NCBI GenBank assembly: GCA_902826305.1
Contig: CADEEH010000026.1
Span: 1-44,992, forward strand
Source of the DNA: an uncultured Burkholderiales bacterium
Lineage (GTDB): Bacteria > Pseudomonadota > Gammaproteobacteria > Burkholderiales > Burkholderiaceae_E
Reading direction: 5' to 3'
Length of the DNA stretch: 44,992 bases
Of this stretch, positions 24,401-31,367 are shown piece after piece (position 1 is the stretch's first letter; every line of letters starts with the position of its first letter). The notes beneath the pieces were generated by a model that saw only the letters and a program-made list of their open reading frames with translations, was not told the origin of the DNA and ran no database searches. The position numbers and the translations under genes are program-made.

Positions 24401-26652
24401 TTGCGTTTCTGGCGCGCGAGTTCGTCGGCCGTGATCGAGATGTCGGTGCGGATCCGGTTCGTGTGCGCGTGATAGGCGAGTCCCGACATCAGGTAGGTGC
24501 CCATCAGCGTCGGGCCCTCCGGACAGATGCCGGCGATGTCGCCGAGCGAGGTCAGCGTCTTGCCGGTGCAGCTGCGGGTGTCCAGGCTGCTCGACTGGCC
24601 GAAGAAGTAGTCGCCGCTCAATCCCCAGTCGATGCCGACCTTGTCGGTCAGCGCCTTCGGTGTACCCGGCGAGCCGGCCATGAACGACGGCGCCGTGTCG
24701 AGCTGGTTGTCCTTCTCGCTGGTCGACACCGCCCCGTTGATCACCAGCATGTTCAGCGGCGCGCAGTAGTTCTTCCGTGACAGCAACGCGGTGCTGTTGG
24801 TCGGCCACGTCGCCCGGGTCATGCCGGGCAGGATCGTCGAATCGTCGGTGGTGAAGGCGCTGGTCGCGGAGGTCTGGCCGGCCAGGTACCGCAGGCCCTC
24901 GTAGTAGACCTCGGACATCGGGTTGCCCCAGCTCATGCACTCGCCGTTGGTGTCGAGCTCACGCTGATAGCTGCAGTCCTCCGGGGTCCGGATGTAGTGC
25001 CCCTGGTCGTAGTTGTAGCCGACGATCCGGAGCAGGGACAGGTTGCGGATGATCGAGCCGCCGCTGAAGTTCACCGCCGAGTTGCCCGGTGCGACCGAGT
25101 TGCCGACGCCACTGGAGGCCAGGGTCAGGAACTGGCCGGTGTTGACGTTGATCTCGTCGGTGATCTTCGAGATGTTCTTGCGCAGCACGCCACCGGACAG
25201 GTTGCGCAGGTAGCTGCCGGTCACCAGGCCGAAACGGATCCGGTCGTTCTCGCCGAAGCTCTGCAACAGGCCGGCCGGCTTGAACTTGCCGTTCGGATAC
25301 TGGCGGCAGCGTTCGTTGCTCGGACCCTCGGACGGCGTCTGCCGGACCTTGCCGTCGACGCAGGCCTGCACCCTGACGTACTGGTCGATGTTGTCCCCTC
25401 CGACAGCGGGAGAATTGCTGTAGGCCGGCAGGCCGGAGACCCGGAAGTCGTTGCCGTTGGTGGGGTTGCGTTCACCCGACCAGGTGCACTGCCAGCGCTC
25501 GTTGGCGTTCCACAACGCGTAGTTGCCCTGCGCGACCTTCATCCGCGGCAGGTAGGTGTTCTTCTCCGACTTGCTCTGGTCGCCGCTGCCGGTCTCGCCG
25601 TTGGTGGTGTTGCAGACCGTGACGCCGCGGGTGGACAGGTTGACGACCTTCAGCGCCGAGTCGAGCGCGTCGGTGGCCGCGCCGACGACGTGGGTGTCCA
25701 GGAACGAACTGCTGCCGTCGCGGGTGGTGACCTCGATCCACTGGTTGGGGACGGCGCCGCCGCGGGCCGAGATCCGTCCGCGGATCGAGGCACCGCCCTT
25801 GCTGACTTCGACCGCTTCGCCGACGTTGAAACCGGCGAAGTCACCGATCCGGATCCAGCGCTGGTCCGCGTTGACGGTGTTGTTGGCCGCCGCGCCGCCG
25901 GACGGCCGGGCGATCGAGGTGCCGCCGGTCACCGTCGTCTGGCCCCACACGTAGGGGGTCAGCTTGTTGAGGTCGGTGCCTTCGTAGTACTTGGTGAACG
26001 AATGGGCGTCGAACGGCAGGTAGGCCCGTTCGAGCACGCTGCCGGTGGCGGTGTCGCCGTCACTGATGCCGTTGCCGTCGCCGCTGGTGCGGTTCGGCGA
26101 GCGCAGGCCGCCGAACAGCACCTTGCGCAGCACGTCCATCCGGGTCATCGTCGCCCAGTTCAGGAAGTTGCCGCTCCACAACGAGCCCTGCCGGCCGGCG
26201 CTGCCCGACGCGTTGGCGACGGCGCCGCCGTTGGCGCAGTACTTGTCGTTGCTGAAGTTCGCCGGCTCGAAGCGTCGGTTCGACGCCGAATACGAGTAAC
26301 ACTTGTAGCTGTCGAAGTAGCCGTAGTAGTCGATCGCGTGGCGATAGGTGGTGTCGAGGTTGCCGTCGCTGTCCAGGTCCGAGTAGTCGTCGTAGGCCTT
26401 CTTGAACAGCTGCTGGTCCTTGGTGATCGTCAGCATCACGTACGGCGGGATCCGCTCGCCGGCCAGGAACGGCTCGTCGAACAGTTCGAACTCGGGTGCG
26501 ATCGCCGCGTAGGCGACCTGGGGCGAGAGGATCGGCTGCCAGGTGATCACGGCGGCCAGCAACGTGGCACCGGCCCGGCGTGCGCGGCCGGCGGGGTGCG
26601 CAGGGCGGGACGAGGGATGCGGCGTGATGCTGCGGGGCGACTGCGAGGACAT
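21484..26652 (-). CDS. pilY1: PilY1-family pilus tip protein with degenerate vWA region (PilY1-A)
   Basis: 1722 aa, large for the family. CAGGAG precedes the ATG at 26652. A long n-region and hydrophobic core (ATLLAAVITWQPILSPQVAYA) form a signal peptide cut near residue 49. The N-terminal part occupies the place of the vWA domain, but the MIDAS is lost: VMLTITKDQQL replaces DxSxS, and MLVINGAVSTS replaces the usual VTDG segment. An EF-hand-like DLDSDGNLD lies at 92-100, with another Asp-rich loop (DKDGDGKP) in the middle. The C-terminal PilY1 beta-propeller begins near LVYVGANDGMLHAFDAETG and contains LYDVEGDGISDYIYGGD, a Ca-type loop. It would act at the pilus tip in adhesion and in countering PilT-driven retraction. 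Confidence 0.93.
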   Translation of the reverse strand: MSSQSPRSITPHPSSRPAHPAGRARRAGATLLAAVITWQPILSPQVAYAAIAPEFELFDEPFLAGERIPPYVMLTITKDQQLFKKAYDDYSDLDSDGNLDTTYRHAIDYYGYFDSYKCYSYSASNRRFEPANFSNDKYCANGGAVANASGSAGRQGSLWSGNFLNWATMTRMDVLRKVLFGGLRSPNRTSGDGNGISDGDTATGSVLERAYLPFDAHSFTKYYEGTDLNKLTPYVWGQTTVTGGTSIARPSGGAAANNTVNADQRWIRIGDFAGFNVGEAVEVSKGGASIRGRISARGGAVPNQWIEVTTRDGSSSFLDTHVVGAATDALDSALKVVNLSTRGVTVCNTTNGETGSGDQSKSEKNTYLPRMKVAQGNYALWNANERWQCTWSGERNPTNGNDFRVSGLPAYSNSPAVGGDNIDQYVRVQACVDGKVRQTPSEGPSNERCRQYPNGKFKPAGLLQSFGENDRIRFGLVTGSYLRNLSGGVLRKNISKITDEINVNTGQFLTLASSGVGNSVAPGNSAVNFSGGSIIRNLSLLRIVGYNYDQGHYIRTPEDCSYQRELDTNGECMSWGNPMSEVYYEGLRYLAGQTSATSAFTTDDSTILPGMTRATWPTNSTALLSRKNYCAPLNMLVINGAVSTSEKDNQLDTAPSFMAGSPGTPKALTDKVGIDWGLSGDYFFGQSSSLDTRSCTGKTLTSLGDIAGICPEGPTLMGTYLMSGLAYHAHTNRIRTDISITADELARQKRKPLQVDTYGVQLSSGVPRIPVMFAGETTPRAVIQPAYRLLVGGKRMGGALVDLRVVSQSATADESRGTIFASWEDSEAGGDYDMDVWGMIKYRMNRATNTIQITTDAVYQATANPQGFGYVIDGTTQDGVHYHSGVLGFTNDDTSVGLNVVGPTGKLSLGRCVDCQANDGPSTATFTLSATPPAQSFEDPLYYTSLFGGFEDKDGDGKPTKTLPEEFDKLNNKTGASGPDGVPDNFFLVNNPLGLESGLERVFQRLELQSSLAAVQSNTSQLSTNTKVFQATFDSADWSGNLVATKIEEDGKPGPVLWQARNRNLKSTTVDHNSRAIVTMHATNRQPVPFRWSSLSTHQQALLNADGFGTDRLLYLRGDISNEGNGAGGFRQRGTTVLGDIVDSSPVYVGAPSAGVGGASYLSFALANRTRRPLVYVGANDGMLHAFDAETGDEVWAYVPTPMYKNLTAFSAPGYAHRYYVNGQLTVADAQVGGTWRTYLGGGLGKGGQGVYLLDVTDPSKMAESTAASVVKWEFTDRDDPELGYVYSEPLIRLMPNGRWAMVFSGGFNATEADFNDPSNPARSTAGTTGKSTVFILFLEGPSGTNGTWVEGTDYVKLQTSNNGGGLGGVVLYDVEGDGISDYIYGGDQEGKLWRFHLNGNAASTWSAAGNRIVLFEAKAADGRTQPITASPVLMPGPQLRGAFVMFGTGRLLERDDLSPPTTAPTTFVQNSMYGLWDKPATTTSPALGTTTITRAQLMKQVYLASEGNTAYGDSEASKAAQFSMLSKYIPNYSDATRTNLISGTDPMATGPTGSTQPQRGWLVDVLDKEIGERTIYTPRMSGEYVIFNNLMPSGDACSGGGDSAMYALDFLTGGRSDYGGLDRNDDLQIRAQNYTNAAGETFKSDRSSFGGPTDKKYFASRREDRGAAGGGTAGAIMRPPTPTQICTGVLAYRGSLKDTGVFGTALPGACPARVQWRELQN

Positions 26653-26677
26653 GGTCGTGCTCCTGGGGATCCCGGGC

Positions 26678-27367
26678 TTACTTGAACTTGAAATACGATT
26701 CGAGATAGACACGTGTCGACTGGCGATTGCCGAACCCGACCGCGGAGACGCGGTAGACCTGCGCGGATTCGGGGCATGCGCCCGGGGCGGCCTGGCCGCC
26801 GCCGGTGCACAGGAACTCGATCACGTACTGTGGCGTGCGTCCGACGCCGCGCACGGTGGGCAGCGGTCCGGTGGTGGTGTACGTGCCGAACGCGATCGGC
26901 GCCTGACCCGCGGTCGGGTTCTGGGTGACCAGCGCACGGTCGAGCAGGCCCCAGTTCGGCCGCAGGTTCGGTGTGACCGGCAGGCACAGGCCCGCGCCGA
27001 CGTCGACGTTGCCGTTCTTGGTGCAGGTGCCGTTGGTGGCGCTCTCGCCGAAGCCGGTGGCGCCCGACACCTTGTACGGACGTTTGTTGCAGGCGGACGC
27101 GCCATTGACACACAGCGCCAGCAGGTCGCGCTCGGCGTCGCGCAGCGCGGCCTCGGCGGATTCGAACGCGAGCTGCTGGTCGCGGGTGATGCCGCTCATC
27201 CGCTCTTCCTGCAGGCCGATGGTCCACGCCGAGGCCCCGAGCACGCTGATGACGATCAGGAACAGCAGCGTGACGATCAGCGTGGCGCCGCGCTGGCGAT
27301 CGGCCATGCGACCGGGGACGCCGGCATCGGTCTGCGGGATGCGCATCGGTCGGCTCATCGCGTTCAC
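26678..27367 (-). CDS. pilX: PilX-like minor pilin (leftward cluster)
   Basis: 229 aa from a GTG at 27367 that overlaps the pilW stop (GTGA). An ATG at 27358 is also possible. After a basic leader (MADRQRG) comes the hydrophobic helix ATLIVTLLFLIVISVLGAS, which lacks Glu5, as in PilX proteins. It is followed by RMSGITRDQQLAFESAEAAL, the PilX signature. There are five cysteines in the globular part, several in pairs. It lies 25 bp before pilY1. PilX and PilY1 are adjacent in most such operons and depend on each other for assembly. Confidence 0.88.
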   Translation of the reverse strand: MNAMSRPMRIPQTDAGVPGRMADRQRGATLIVTLLFLIVISVLGASAWTIGLQEERMSGITRDQQLAFESAEAALRDAERDLLALCVNGASACNKRPYKVSGATGFGESATNGTCTKNGNVDVGAGLCLPVTPNLRPNWGLLDRALVTQNPTAGQAPIAFGTYTTTGPLPTVRGVGRTPQYVIEFLCTGGGQAAPGACPESAQVYRVSAVGFGNRQSTRVYLESYFKFK

Positions 27368-28191
27368 AGCGCGCGGTTGCGCACGGCGATGGTGGTCGAG
27401 ACCATCCGGCGCATCCGCTTGTCGTTGAAAGGCCCGTAGGTCCGCTCGCCGAGCGTGTAGGTCCGGGTGTCGATTTCACCGGTGCTCTCGCGCTCGGTGC
27501 GGAACAGCAGCGAGATCCGAAGGGCGCCGACCAGGTTGAAGTCGGTGACGTTGCCCGCATCGACGAAACTGCCGATGTTGCGGGTCACCGGATCCGAATA
27601 CACGCCGTATTCGACTTCCATGCCGTCGATGTCCGGGATCAGCGCGGTCCAGGCGCCGCCGTCGACCGTGCAGCCGAGCCACGGCCGGCCGGACTGGTTG
27701 CGCACGTCCAGCGCATTGCGCGAGATCCGCGACGTGGTCGCGATCGTCGCGTCGGCCTCGGTGCCGACGCCCTGGCCGGTGCAGTCGATCACCGCGCCGG
27801 TGGCGCCGCCGGGAGCGCCGTTGCCGTCGCCCTGGAAGCGGATCCGCAGCTGGTCCTGGCTGCCCGGGGCGACCGAGGATCCCTGCGTGCCCTCGAGCGC
27901 GAGATTGGTGCCGCTGAAGATGCCGCTCAGCGCCGACTGGTGCGACACCGGGATCTGCTCGAACTGCGTCTGCCGGACCAGCCGGGTGACCAGTCCGAGT
28001 GCGGTGCGCATGTTCTCCTGCAGCCGGCCGACCTCGTCCTGCGTCTGGTAGTTGTCGCGCGAGCTGACGAACAGGCTGCTGACGACGAGGACCAGCGCCA
28101 TGCCGATCACCATCGCGATCATCAGTTCGACGAGCGAGAAGCCGCGTTGGCGCGAGACGGTCGCGGCGGCGGGAAGTGGGGCGGCGCGCAC
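27364..28191 (-). CDS. pilW: PilW-like minor pilin (leftward cluster)
   Basis: 275 aa from a GTG at 28191. A leader RAAPLPAAATVSRQRG is followed by FSLVELMIAMVIGMALVLVV, with Glu5 present. DEVGRLQENMRTALGLVTRL is typical of PilW. The globular domain is large, with two Cys. The start lies 8 bp after the pilV stop, with GAGA as a weak ribosome site, and the stop overlaps the pilX start by four bases. PilW, with PilV, PilX and FimU-type pilins, forms the initiating complex that displays PilY1. Confidence 0.88.
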   Translation of the reverse strand: MRAAPLPAAATVSRQRGFSLVELMIAMVIGMALVLVVSSLFVSSRDNYQTQDEVGRLQENMRTALGLVTRLVRQTQFEQIPVSHQSALSGIFSGTNLALEGTQGSSVAPGSQDQLRIRFQGDGNGAPGGATGAVIDCTGQGVGTEADATIATTSRISRNALDVRNQSGRPWLGCTVDGGAWTALIPDIDGMEVEYGVYSDPVTRNIGSFVDAGNVTDFNLVGALRISLLFRTERESTGEIDTRTYTLGERTYGPFNDKRMRRMVSTTIAVRNRAL

Positions 28192-28199
28192 GATCGGTC

Positions 28200-28796
28200 T
28201 CAGAAGAGGTACGGGGAGAAGCGGGTCGTGAAGACCTGGTACGCCTGCGTGTTGCTCAGCGTGTCGTTGGCGCTCTGGCGGTCGTCGAGCCAGAAGATCT
28301 TGACCGCGAACAGCGAGCCTTGGTTGTCGCACTCCGGCGTGATCGTCGTGCCATCGAAGCGGGGGACCTTGGCCAGGTCGATGCCCGAGTCGATGCAGAC
28401 GACGCCGACACCCCTGGGCAGCAGGCGCTTGACCTGGTCCTGGAACTGCTTGAGGTCGAGCTGGGCGCGGGCGCCGGCGCCGCACAGCGTCCCGCATCCC
28501 GGGTCGATCGCGTAGGCGGTGTCGGCCGCGGTGGTGATCGGCTTGTTGTACGGGTTGGCCATCCGGTTGGCATCGTCGATCAGCGCGGCGTCCAGGTTCG
28601 AGCGCATCCGTTCGGACAGGTCCGACGCGAGCTGGACGGCCAGCGAGCGGTACTTGGACTCGGCGTTGTTCTTCAGGCTCACCAGCTGCATGCCGGCGAT
28701 GCCGATCAGCGCGACCGAGATCACGACGATCGAGACCAGCGCTTCGATCAGCGTGAAGCCGTTTTGCGCACGTCTGGTGGCGGGTTTCATCGTCAT
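28200..28796 (-). CDS. pilV: PilV-like minor pilin (leftward cluster)
   Basis: 198 aa from ATG 28796, overlapping the fimT stop by four bases (ATGA). An internal ATG at 28790 is equally possible. The prepilin site is QNG|FTLIEALVSIVVISVALIGI, with Glu5. GMQLVSLKNNAESKYRSLA and SDLSERMRSNLDAA are typical PilV helices after the membrane segment. Four Cys lie in the globular domain. It sits second in the operon, as in Pseudomonas fimU-pilV. Confidence 0.9.
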   Translation of the reverse strand: MTMKPATRRAQNGFTLIEALVSIVVISVALIGIAGMQLVSLKNNAESKYRSLAVQLASDLSERMRSNLDAALIDDANRMANPYNKPITTAADTAYAIDPGCGTLCGAGARAQLDLKQFQDQVKRLLPRGVGVVCIDSGIDLAKVPRFDGTTITPECDNQGSLFAVKIFWLDDRQSANDTLSNTQAYQVFTTRFSPYLF

Positions 28797-29305
28797 GGCG
28801 TCGACGTCGCCACTCGGCCGACCATCGAGACCGCGATGTCGCGCCCGGGCTGTCCGGTCGCGCGCACCCGCCACAGGAATCCGCCGGTGGTCGTTCCCGA
28901 GGCGCGGAACGTGATCGAGGTCGCGGCCGCGTTCTCGGCGAGTGTGATCCGGTTCGAGGCCGGTTCCTGGATGCGCAGCATCGCGCCCGCGGCAGCCGGA
29001 TCCGCGCCGCGGTACACGAGCCACCCGTTCATCCAGTCGGTGCCGCAGGTCGAGTCGTCCTGACGCGCGCAGACGGTCACCGTCTCGTGGGCGCGGATCG
29101 CCTCGGCACGGGCATACGCGAGATCGACGCTCAACGCACTCGAGGCGCTGTGCACGCCGACCGCGCGCAGCATCGAATCGACGCTCGGGCCGCTCATCGC
29201 GACCACGATGCCGATGATGGCCATCACGATCATCAGCTCGACGAGCGTGAAGCCGCGTGTTGTGCGCCGTTGGGGCGGACGTCGGTGTGTCGGACGGGGA
29301 TGCAT
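28793..29305 (-). CDS. fimT: FimT/FimU (GspH-type) minor pilin (leftward cluster)
   Basis: 170 aa. A basic leader (MHPRPTHRRPPQRRTTRG) is followed by FTLVELMIVMAIIGIVVAMS. GspH-type helix residues (DLAYARAEAIRAHETVTVCA) and a C-terminal beta region with two Cys (VCARQDDSTC) follow. It is the first gene of the leftward operon. A candidate sigma-70 promoter lies about 110 bp upstream. No clear Shine-Dalgarno is visible before the ATG at 29305, so the start is somewhat uncertain. Confidence 0.9.
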   Translation of the reverse strand: MHPRPTHRRPPQRRTTRGFTLVELMIVMAIIGIVVAMSGPSVDSMLRAVGVHSASSALSVDLAYARAEAIRAHETVTVCARQDDSTCGTDWMNGWLVYRGADPAAAGAMLRIQEPASNRITLAENAAATSITFRASGTTTGGFLWRVRATGQPGRDIAVSMVGRVATSTP

Positions 29306-29360
29306 GGCGCCGACATTAGCCAGCGCGTGGGGGAGGGTCCACGGAAATGCGACGGAAGGG

Positions 29361-29372
29361 CTTGCGCGCAAG
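29361..29372. promoter_or_regulatory. 12-bp palindrome downstream of the leftward promoter
   Basis: CTTGCGCGCAAG is exactly self-complementary and lies in the predicted leader of the leftward operon, between the candidate promoter and the fimT ATG. It could be an operator. No T-tract follows it. Confidence 0.3.
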
Positions 29373-29419
29373 ATAGACGGCGCGCTCGAAAAAACCCCGC
29401 AAGCGACTGATTTTTCGTG

Positions 29420-29448
29420 ATTTTTTCGACAACGGTGTGATTCGTCAA
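29420..29448 (-). promoter_or_regulatory. Candidate sigma-70 promoter for leftward fimT-pilVWXY1E operon
   Basis: On the minus strand TTGACG (29448-29443) and AAAAAT (29425-29420) are separated by exactly 17 bp. The first is five of six and the second four of six to consensus. The implied transcript start near 29413 gives a leader of about 110 nt. Confidence 0.5.
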
Positions 29449-29592
29449 ATTGCCGCCGCCGCCGGTCGCGTGCGACGGGCGGCGTGGCGCCGTGTGTCGG
29501 TGGTCCGTCACGACCGATCAACGGAGCAGGGAAGAAAGTGACGGGAAACGGCGCCTGGTGATCGACTGCACACGTTCGCAACTGACGCGCCG

Positions 29593-29608
29593 CGTGACTT
29601 TTTTCACG
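29593..29608. promoter_or_regulatory. CRP/Vfr-like binding site
   Basis: CGTGACTTTTTTCACG contains the core GTGA-N6-TCAC, symmetrical over 16 bp, the consensus architecture for CRP-family regulators (TGTGA-N6-TCACA). It lies roughly midway between the two divergent pilus operons, so it could control either. Confidence 0.5.
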
Positions 29609-29865
29609 GTGACGTCAGCGTGTCAATGGTTGTCCCGTGCGACCGGCGGTCGACGACGGCGCGGACGATCGTCGATCGTCGCGGCGTTGCGGGGATGCGA
29701 ATCGCGACACGACCGTTCGTCGCGCGGACCGCCGATCGATGGTTCGAATCCGGCCGCTGGCGTTGTTACGGCACCAGCGCGTGAAAGGCGTCACCGCTTT
29801 CCGTCGCGCATCGACTACCGTCCGTCCTTGCCCCTCGTGTTGCGGCGACCCATCGACAGGTCGCG

Positions 29866-29880
29866 CCGCTAACCTAGCGG
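29866..29880 (+). promoter_or_regulatory. Inverted repeat upstream of rightward pilE
   Basis: CCGCTA-ACC-TAGCGG has perfect 6-bp arms and ends 37 bp before the rightward pilE ATG. It could be an operator or a leader hairpin. Confidence 0.35.
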
Positions 29881-29917
29881 GTCGAAGACTGCAGTCATCC
29901 GGAACCGGACACACCCC

Positions 29918-30343
29918 ATGCGCAGATCACGCGGATTCACGATGCTCGAGATGATGATCGTCGTCGCGATCGCGGCCGTGCTCGCCGCCATCGCGATGCC
30001 GTCGTACAACGACTACGTGCGCCGTGGCACGTTGCCCGAGGCGTTCTCCGCGCTCGGCGACCTGCGCATCCGGACCGAGCAGTTCTACCAGGACAACCGC
30101 ACCTACGTCGGCGCCTGCGACGGGCTGGTGAGCCCGCGTTCGTTCGCCGTCACCTGCGCGCTGACCGCGACCACCGCGACGATGACCGCGACCGGCCGCA
30201 CCGGCACGCTGGTCGCCGGTTTCGTCTTCACCGCCGATCAGGCGGGCAACCGGACCACGTCGATCGGCACGCCGGCGCCGACCGCCTGGCACACGGCGAG
30301 CACACAACCGTGTTGGCTGAGCAAGGCGGGCACCACATGCTGA
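29918..30343 (+). CDS. pilE: Type IV pilin-like protein PilE (rightward cluster)
   Basis: 141 aa. A six-residue leader (MRRSRG) precedes FTMLEMMIVVAIAAVLAAIA, with Glu5 present. MPSYNDYVRRGTLPEAFSAL and FYQDNRTYVGACDG are typical of PilE-type pilins. Four Cys suggest two disulfides (VGACDG..VTCAL and QPCWLSKAGTTC). It opens the rightward cluster, unlike the leftward cluster where pilE comes after pilY1. It overlaps the next gene by 7 bp. Confidence 0.92.
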   Translation: MRRSRGFTMLEMMIVVAIAAVLAAIAMPSYNDYVRRGTLPEAFSALGDLRIRTEQFYQDNRTYVGACDGLVSPRSFAVTCALTATTATMTATGRTGTLVAGFVFTADQAGNRTTSIGTPAPTAWHTASTQPCWLSKAGTTC

Positions 30344-30882
30344 GAGTACGGCCGAACCGCGGCTTCAGCATGATCGAATCGCTGCTGACCGTCGTCGTGC
30401 TGAGCATCCTGGTGGCGACCGCGCTGCCTTCGCTGGGCGAGTGGATGGCCAACTCCAGGATCCGCACGGTCGCCGACGGGATCAACGCCGGCCTGCAGTA
30501 CGCCCGGGTCGAGGCGGTGCGCCGCAACGTCCCGATCGAGTTCCGACTCGCCGAATCGACGGGTGTGACCTTCGACGTCGTCGATCCGGCGACCGCGGCG
30601 GTGCTGCAGCAGCGCCGCACCGGCGAGAGCCTCGACGGACCGACGATCGTCGGCCGCGACGCCGGCGGCAGCGCAGCCACGCGGGTCACGTTCAACGGCC
30701 TGGGCCAGGTGGTCGCCAATGCAGGTGGCCTGGCCTCGCTCGCGCGGGTCGACATCGACCTGCCGACCAGCATCCTGGAGGCCGCCAAGTCGCGCGACCT
30801 GCGCATCCTGGTCGGCGGCGGCGGCCGGATCCGGATGTGCGACCCGAACGTCCTGGCCACCGGGGACCCGCGTCGATGCTGA
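30337..30882 (+). CDS. fimT: FimT/FimU (GspH-type) minor pilin (rightward cluster)
   Basis: 181 aa from ATG 30337, overlapping pilE by 7 bp. The leader MLRVRPNRG is followed by FSMIESLLTVVVLSILVATA, with Glu5. GINAGLQYARVEAVRRNVPI is the conserved GspH helix-strand element. Two Cys lie at the extreme C-terminus (IRMCDP and DPRRC). An upstream in-frame codon at 30310 would add nine residues inside pilE. The next gene overlaps by 7 bp. Confidence 0.9.
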   Translation: MLRVRPNRGFSMIESLLTVVVLSILVATALPSLGEWMANSRIRTVADGINAGLQYARVEAVRRNVPIEFRLAESTGVTFDVVDPATAAVLQQRRTGESLDGPTIVGRDAGGSAATRVTFNGLGQVVANAGGLASLARVDIDLPTSILEAAKSRDLRILVGGGGRIRMCDPNVLATGDPRRC

Positions 30883-31367
30883 GCCCGCGCCGATCGGACC
30901 GTTCCGTCCTCCGGAGCCCGCAGCAGGGTGTGATCCTGCTCGAGGCGCTGGTGGCCGTGCTCGTGTTCTCGGTCGGTGTCATCGCGCTGCTCGCCCTGCA
31001 GGCCTCGTCGATCACGATGACCCGCGATGCGAAGCTGCGCGCCGACGCCAGCCTGATCGCCAACGAGATCGTCGGCCTGATGTGGGCCGACAAGGACAAC
31101 CTGGCCACCTACCAGCACTACGGCACCGGTGGCGCCGCGGGTGGTGCGACCGGGGCGGCGGCGTGTGCGCCGGCGGGCGCGGCCTCGGGCAACGCCCGTG
31201 TCACCGCCTGGCTCGCGCGGGCGACGACGGCACTTCCCGGCACCTCCGCCGACAAGTTCCAGATCGCGGTGCAGCCGGCCAACGTCGTCACGGTCAGTGT
31301 GTGCTGGCGCTCGCCGGCCGACAACGTGATGCGCAACTACAGCACGACGGCGCAGATCAACGGATGA
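30876..31367 (+). CDS. pilV: PilV-like minor pilin (rightward cluster)
   Basis: 163 aa. The prepilin site is SPQQG|VILLEALVAVLVFSVGVIAL: Glu5 is kept but the +1 residue is Val rather than Phe. ALQASSITMTRDAKLRADAS and ANEIVGLMW match PilV helices. The middle has a Gly/Ala-rich low-complexity stretch (GTGGAAGGATGAAACAPAGA). The start overlaps fimT by 7 bp and the stop overlaps pilW by 4 bp. Confidence 0.88.
   Translation: MLSPRRSDRSVLRSPQQGVILLEALVAVLVFSVGVIALLALQASSITMTRDAKLRADASLIANEIVGLMWADKDNLATYQHYGTGGAAGGATGAAACAPAGAASGNARVTAWLARATTALPGTSADKFQIAVQPANVVTVSVCWRSPADNVMRNYSTTAQING

Larger units (their letters stand above)
29306..29917. other. Divergent control region between the two minor-pilin operons (612 bp)
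   Basis: No gene is supported in either strand. The stretch contains an unusually AT-rich block (about 29387-29452) in GC-rich surroundings, a palindrome CTTGCGCGCAAG (29361-29372), a candidate sigma-70 promoter reading left, a CRP/Vfr-like GTGA-N6-TCAC site, and an inverted repeat just before the rightward pilE. I looked for the sigma-54 GG-N10-GC type element with TGGCAC/TTGC and did not find a convincing one. Confidence 0.6.

Noticed and set aside
29741-29752. GGTTCGAATCC, resembling a tRNA T-loop, in the pilus control region
   Set aside because: No acceptor, D or anticodon arms surround it. Not a tRNA and not a supported attachment site.
29306-29917. Sigma-54 promoter for pilE
   Set aside because: No TGGCAC-N5-TTGC-type match found on either strand.
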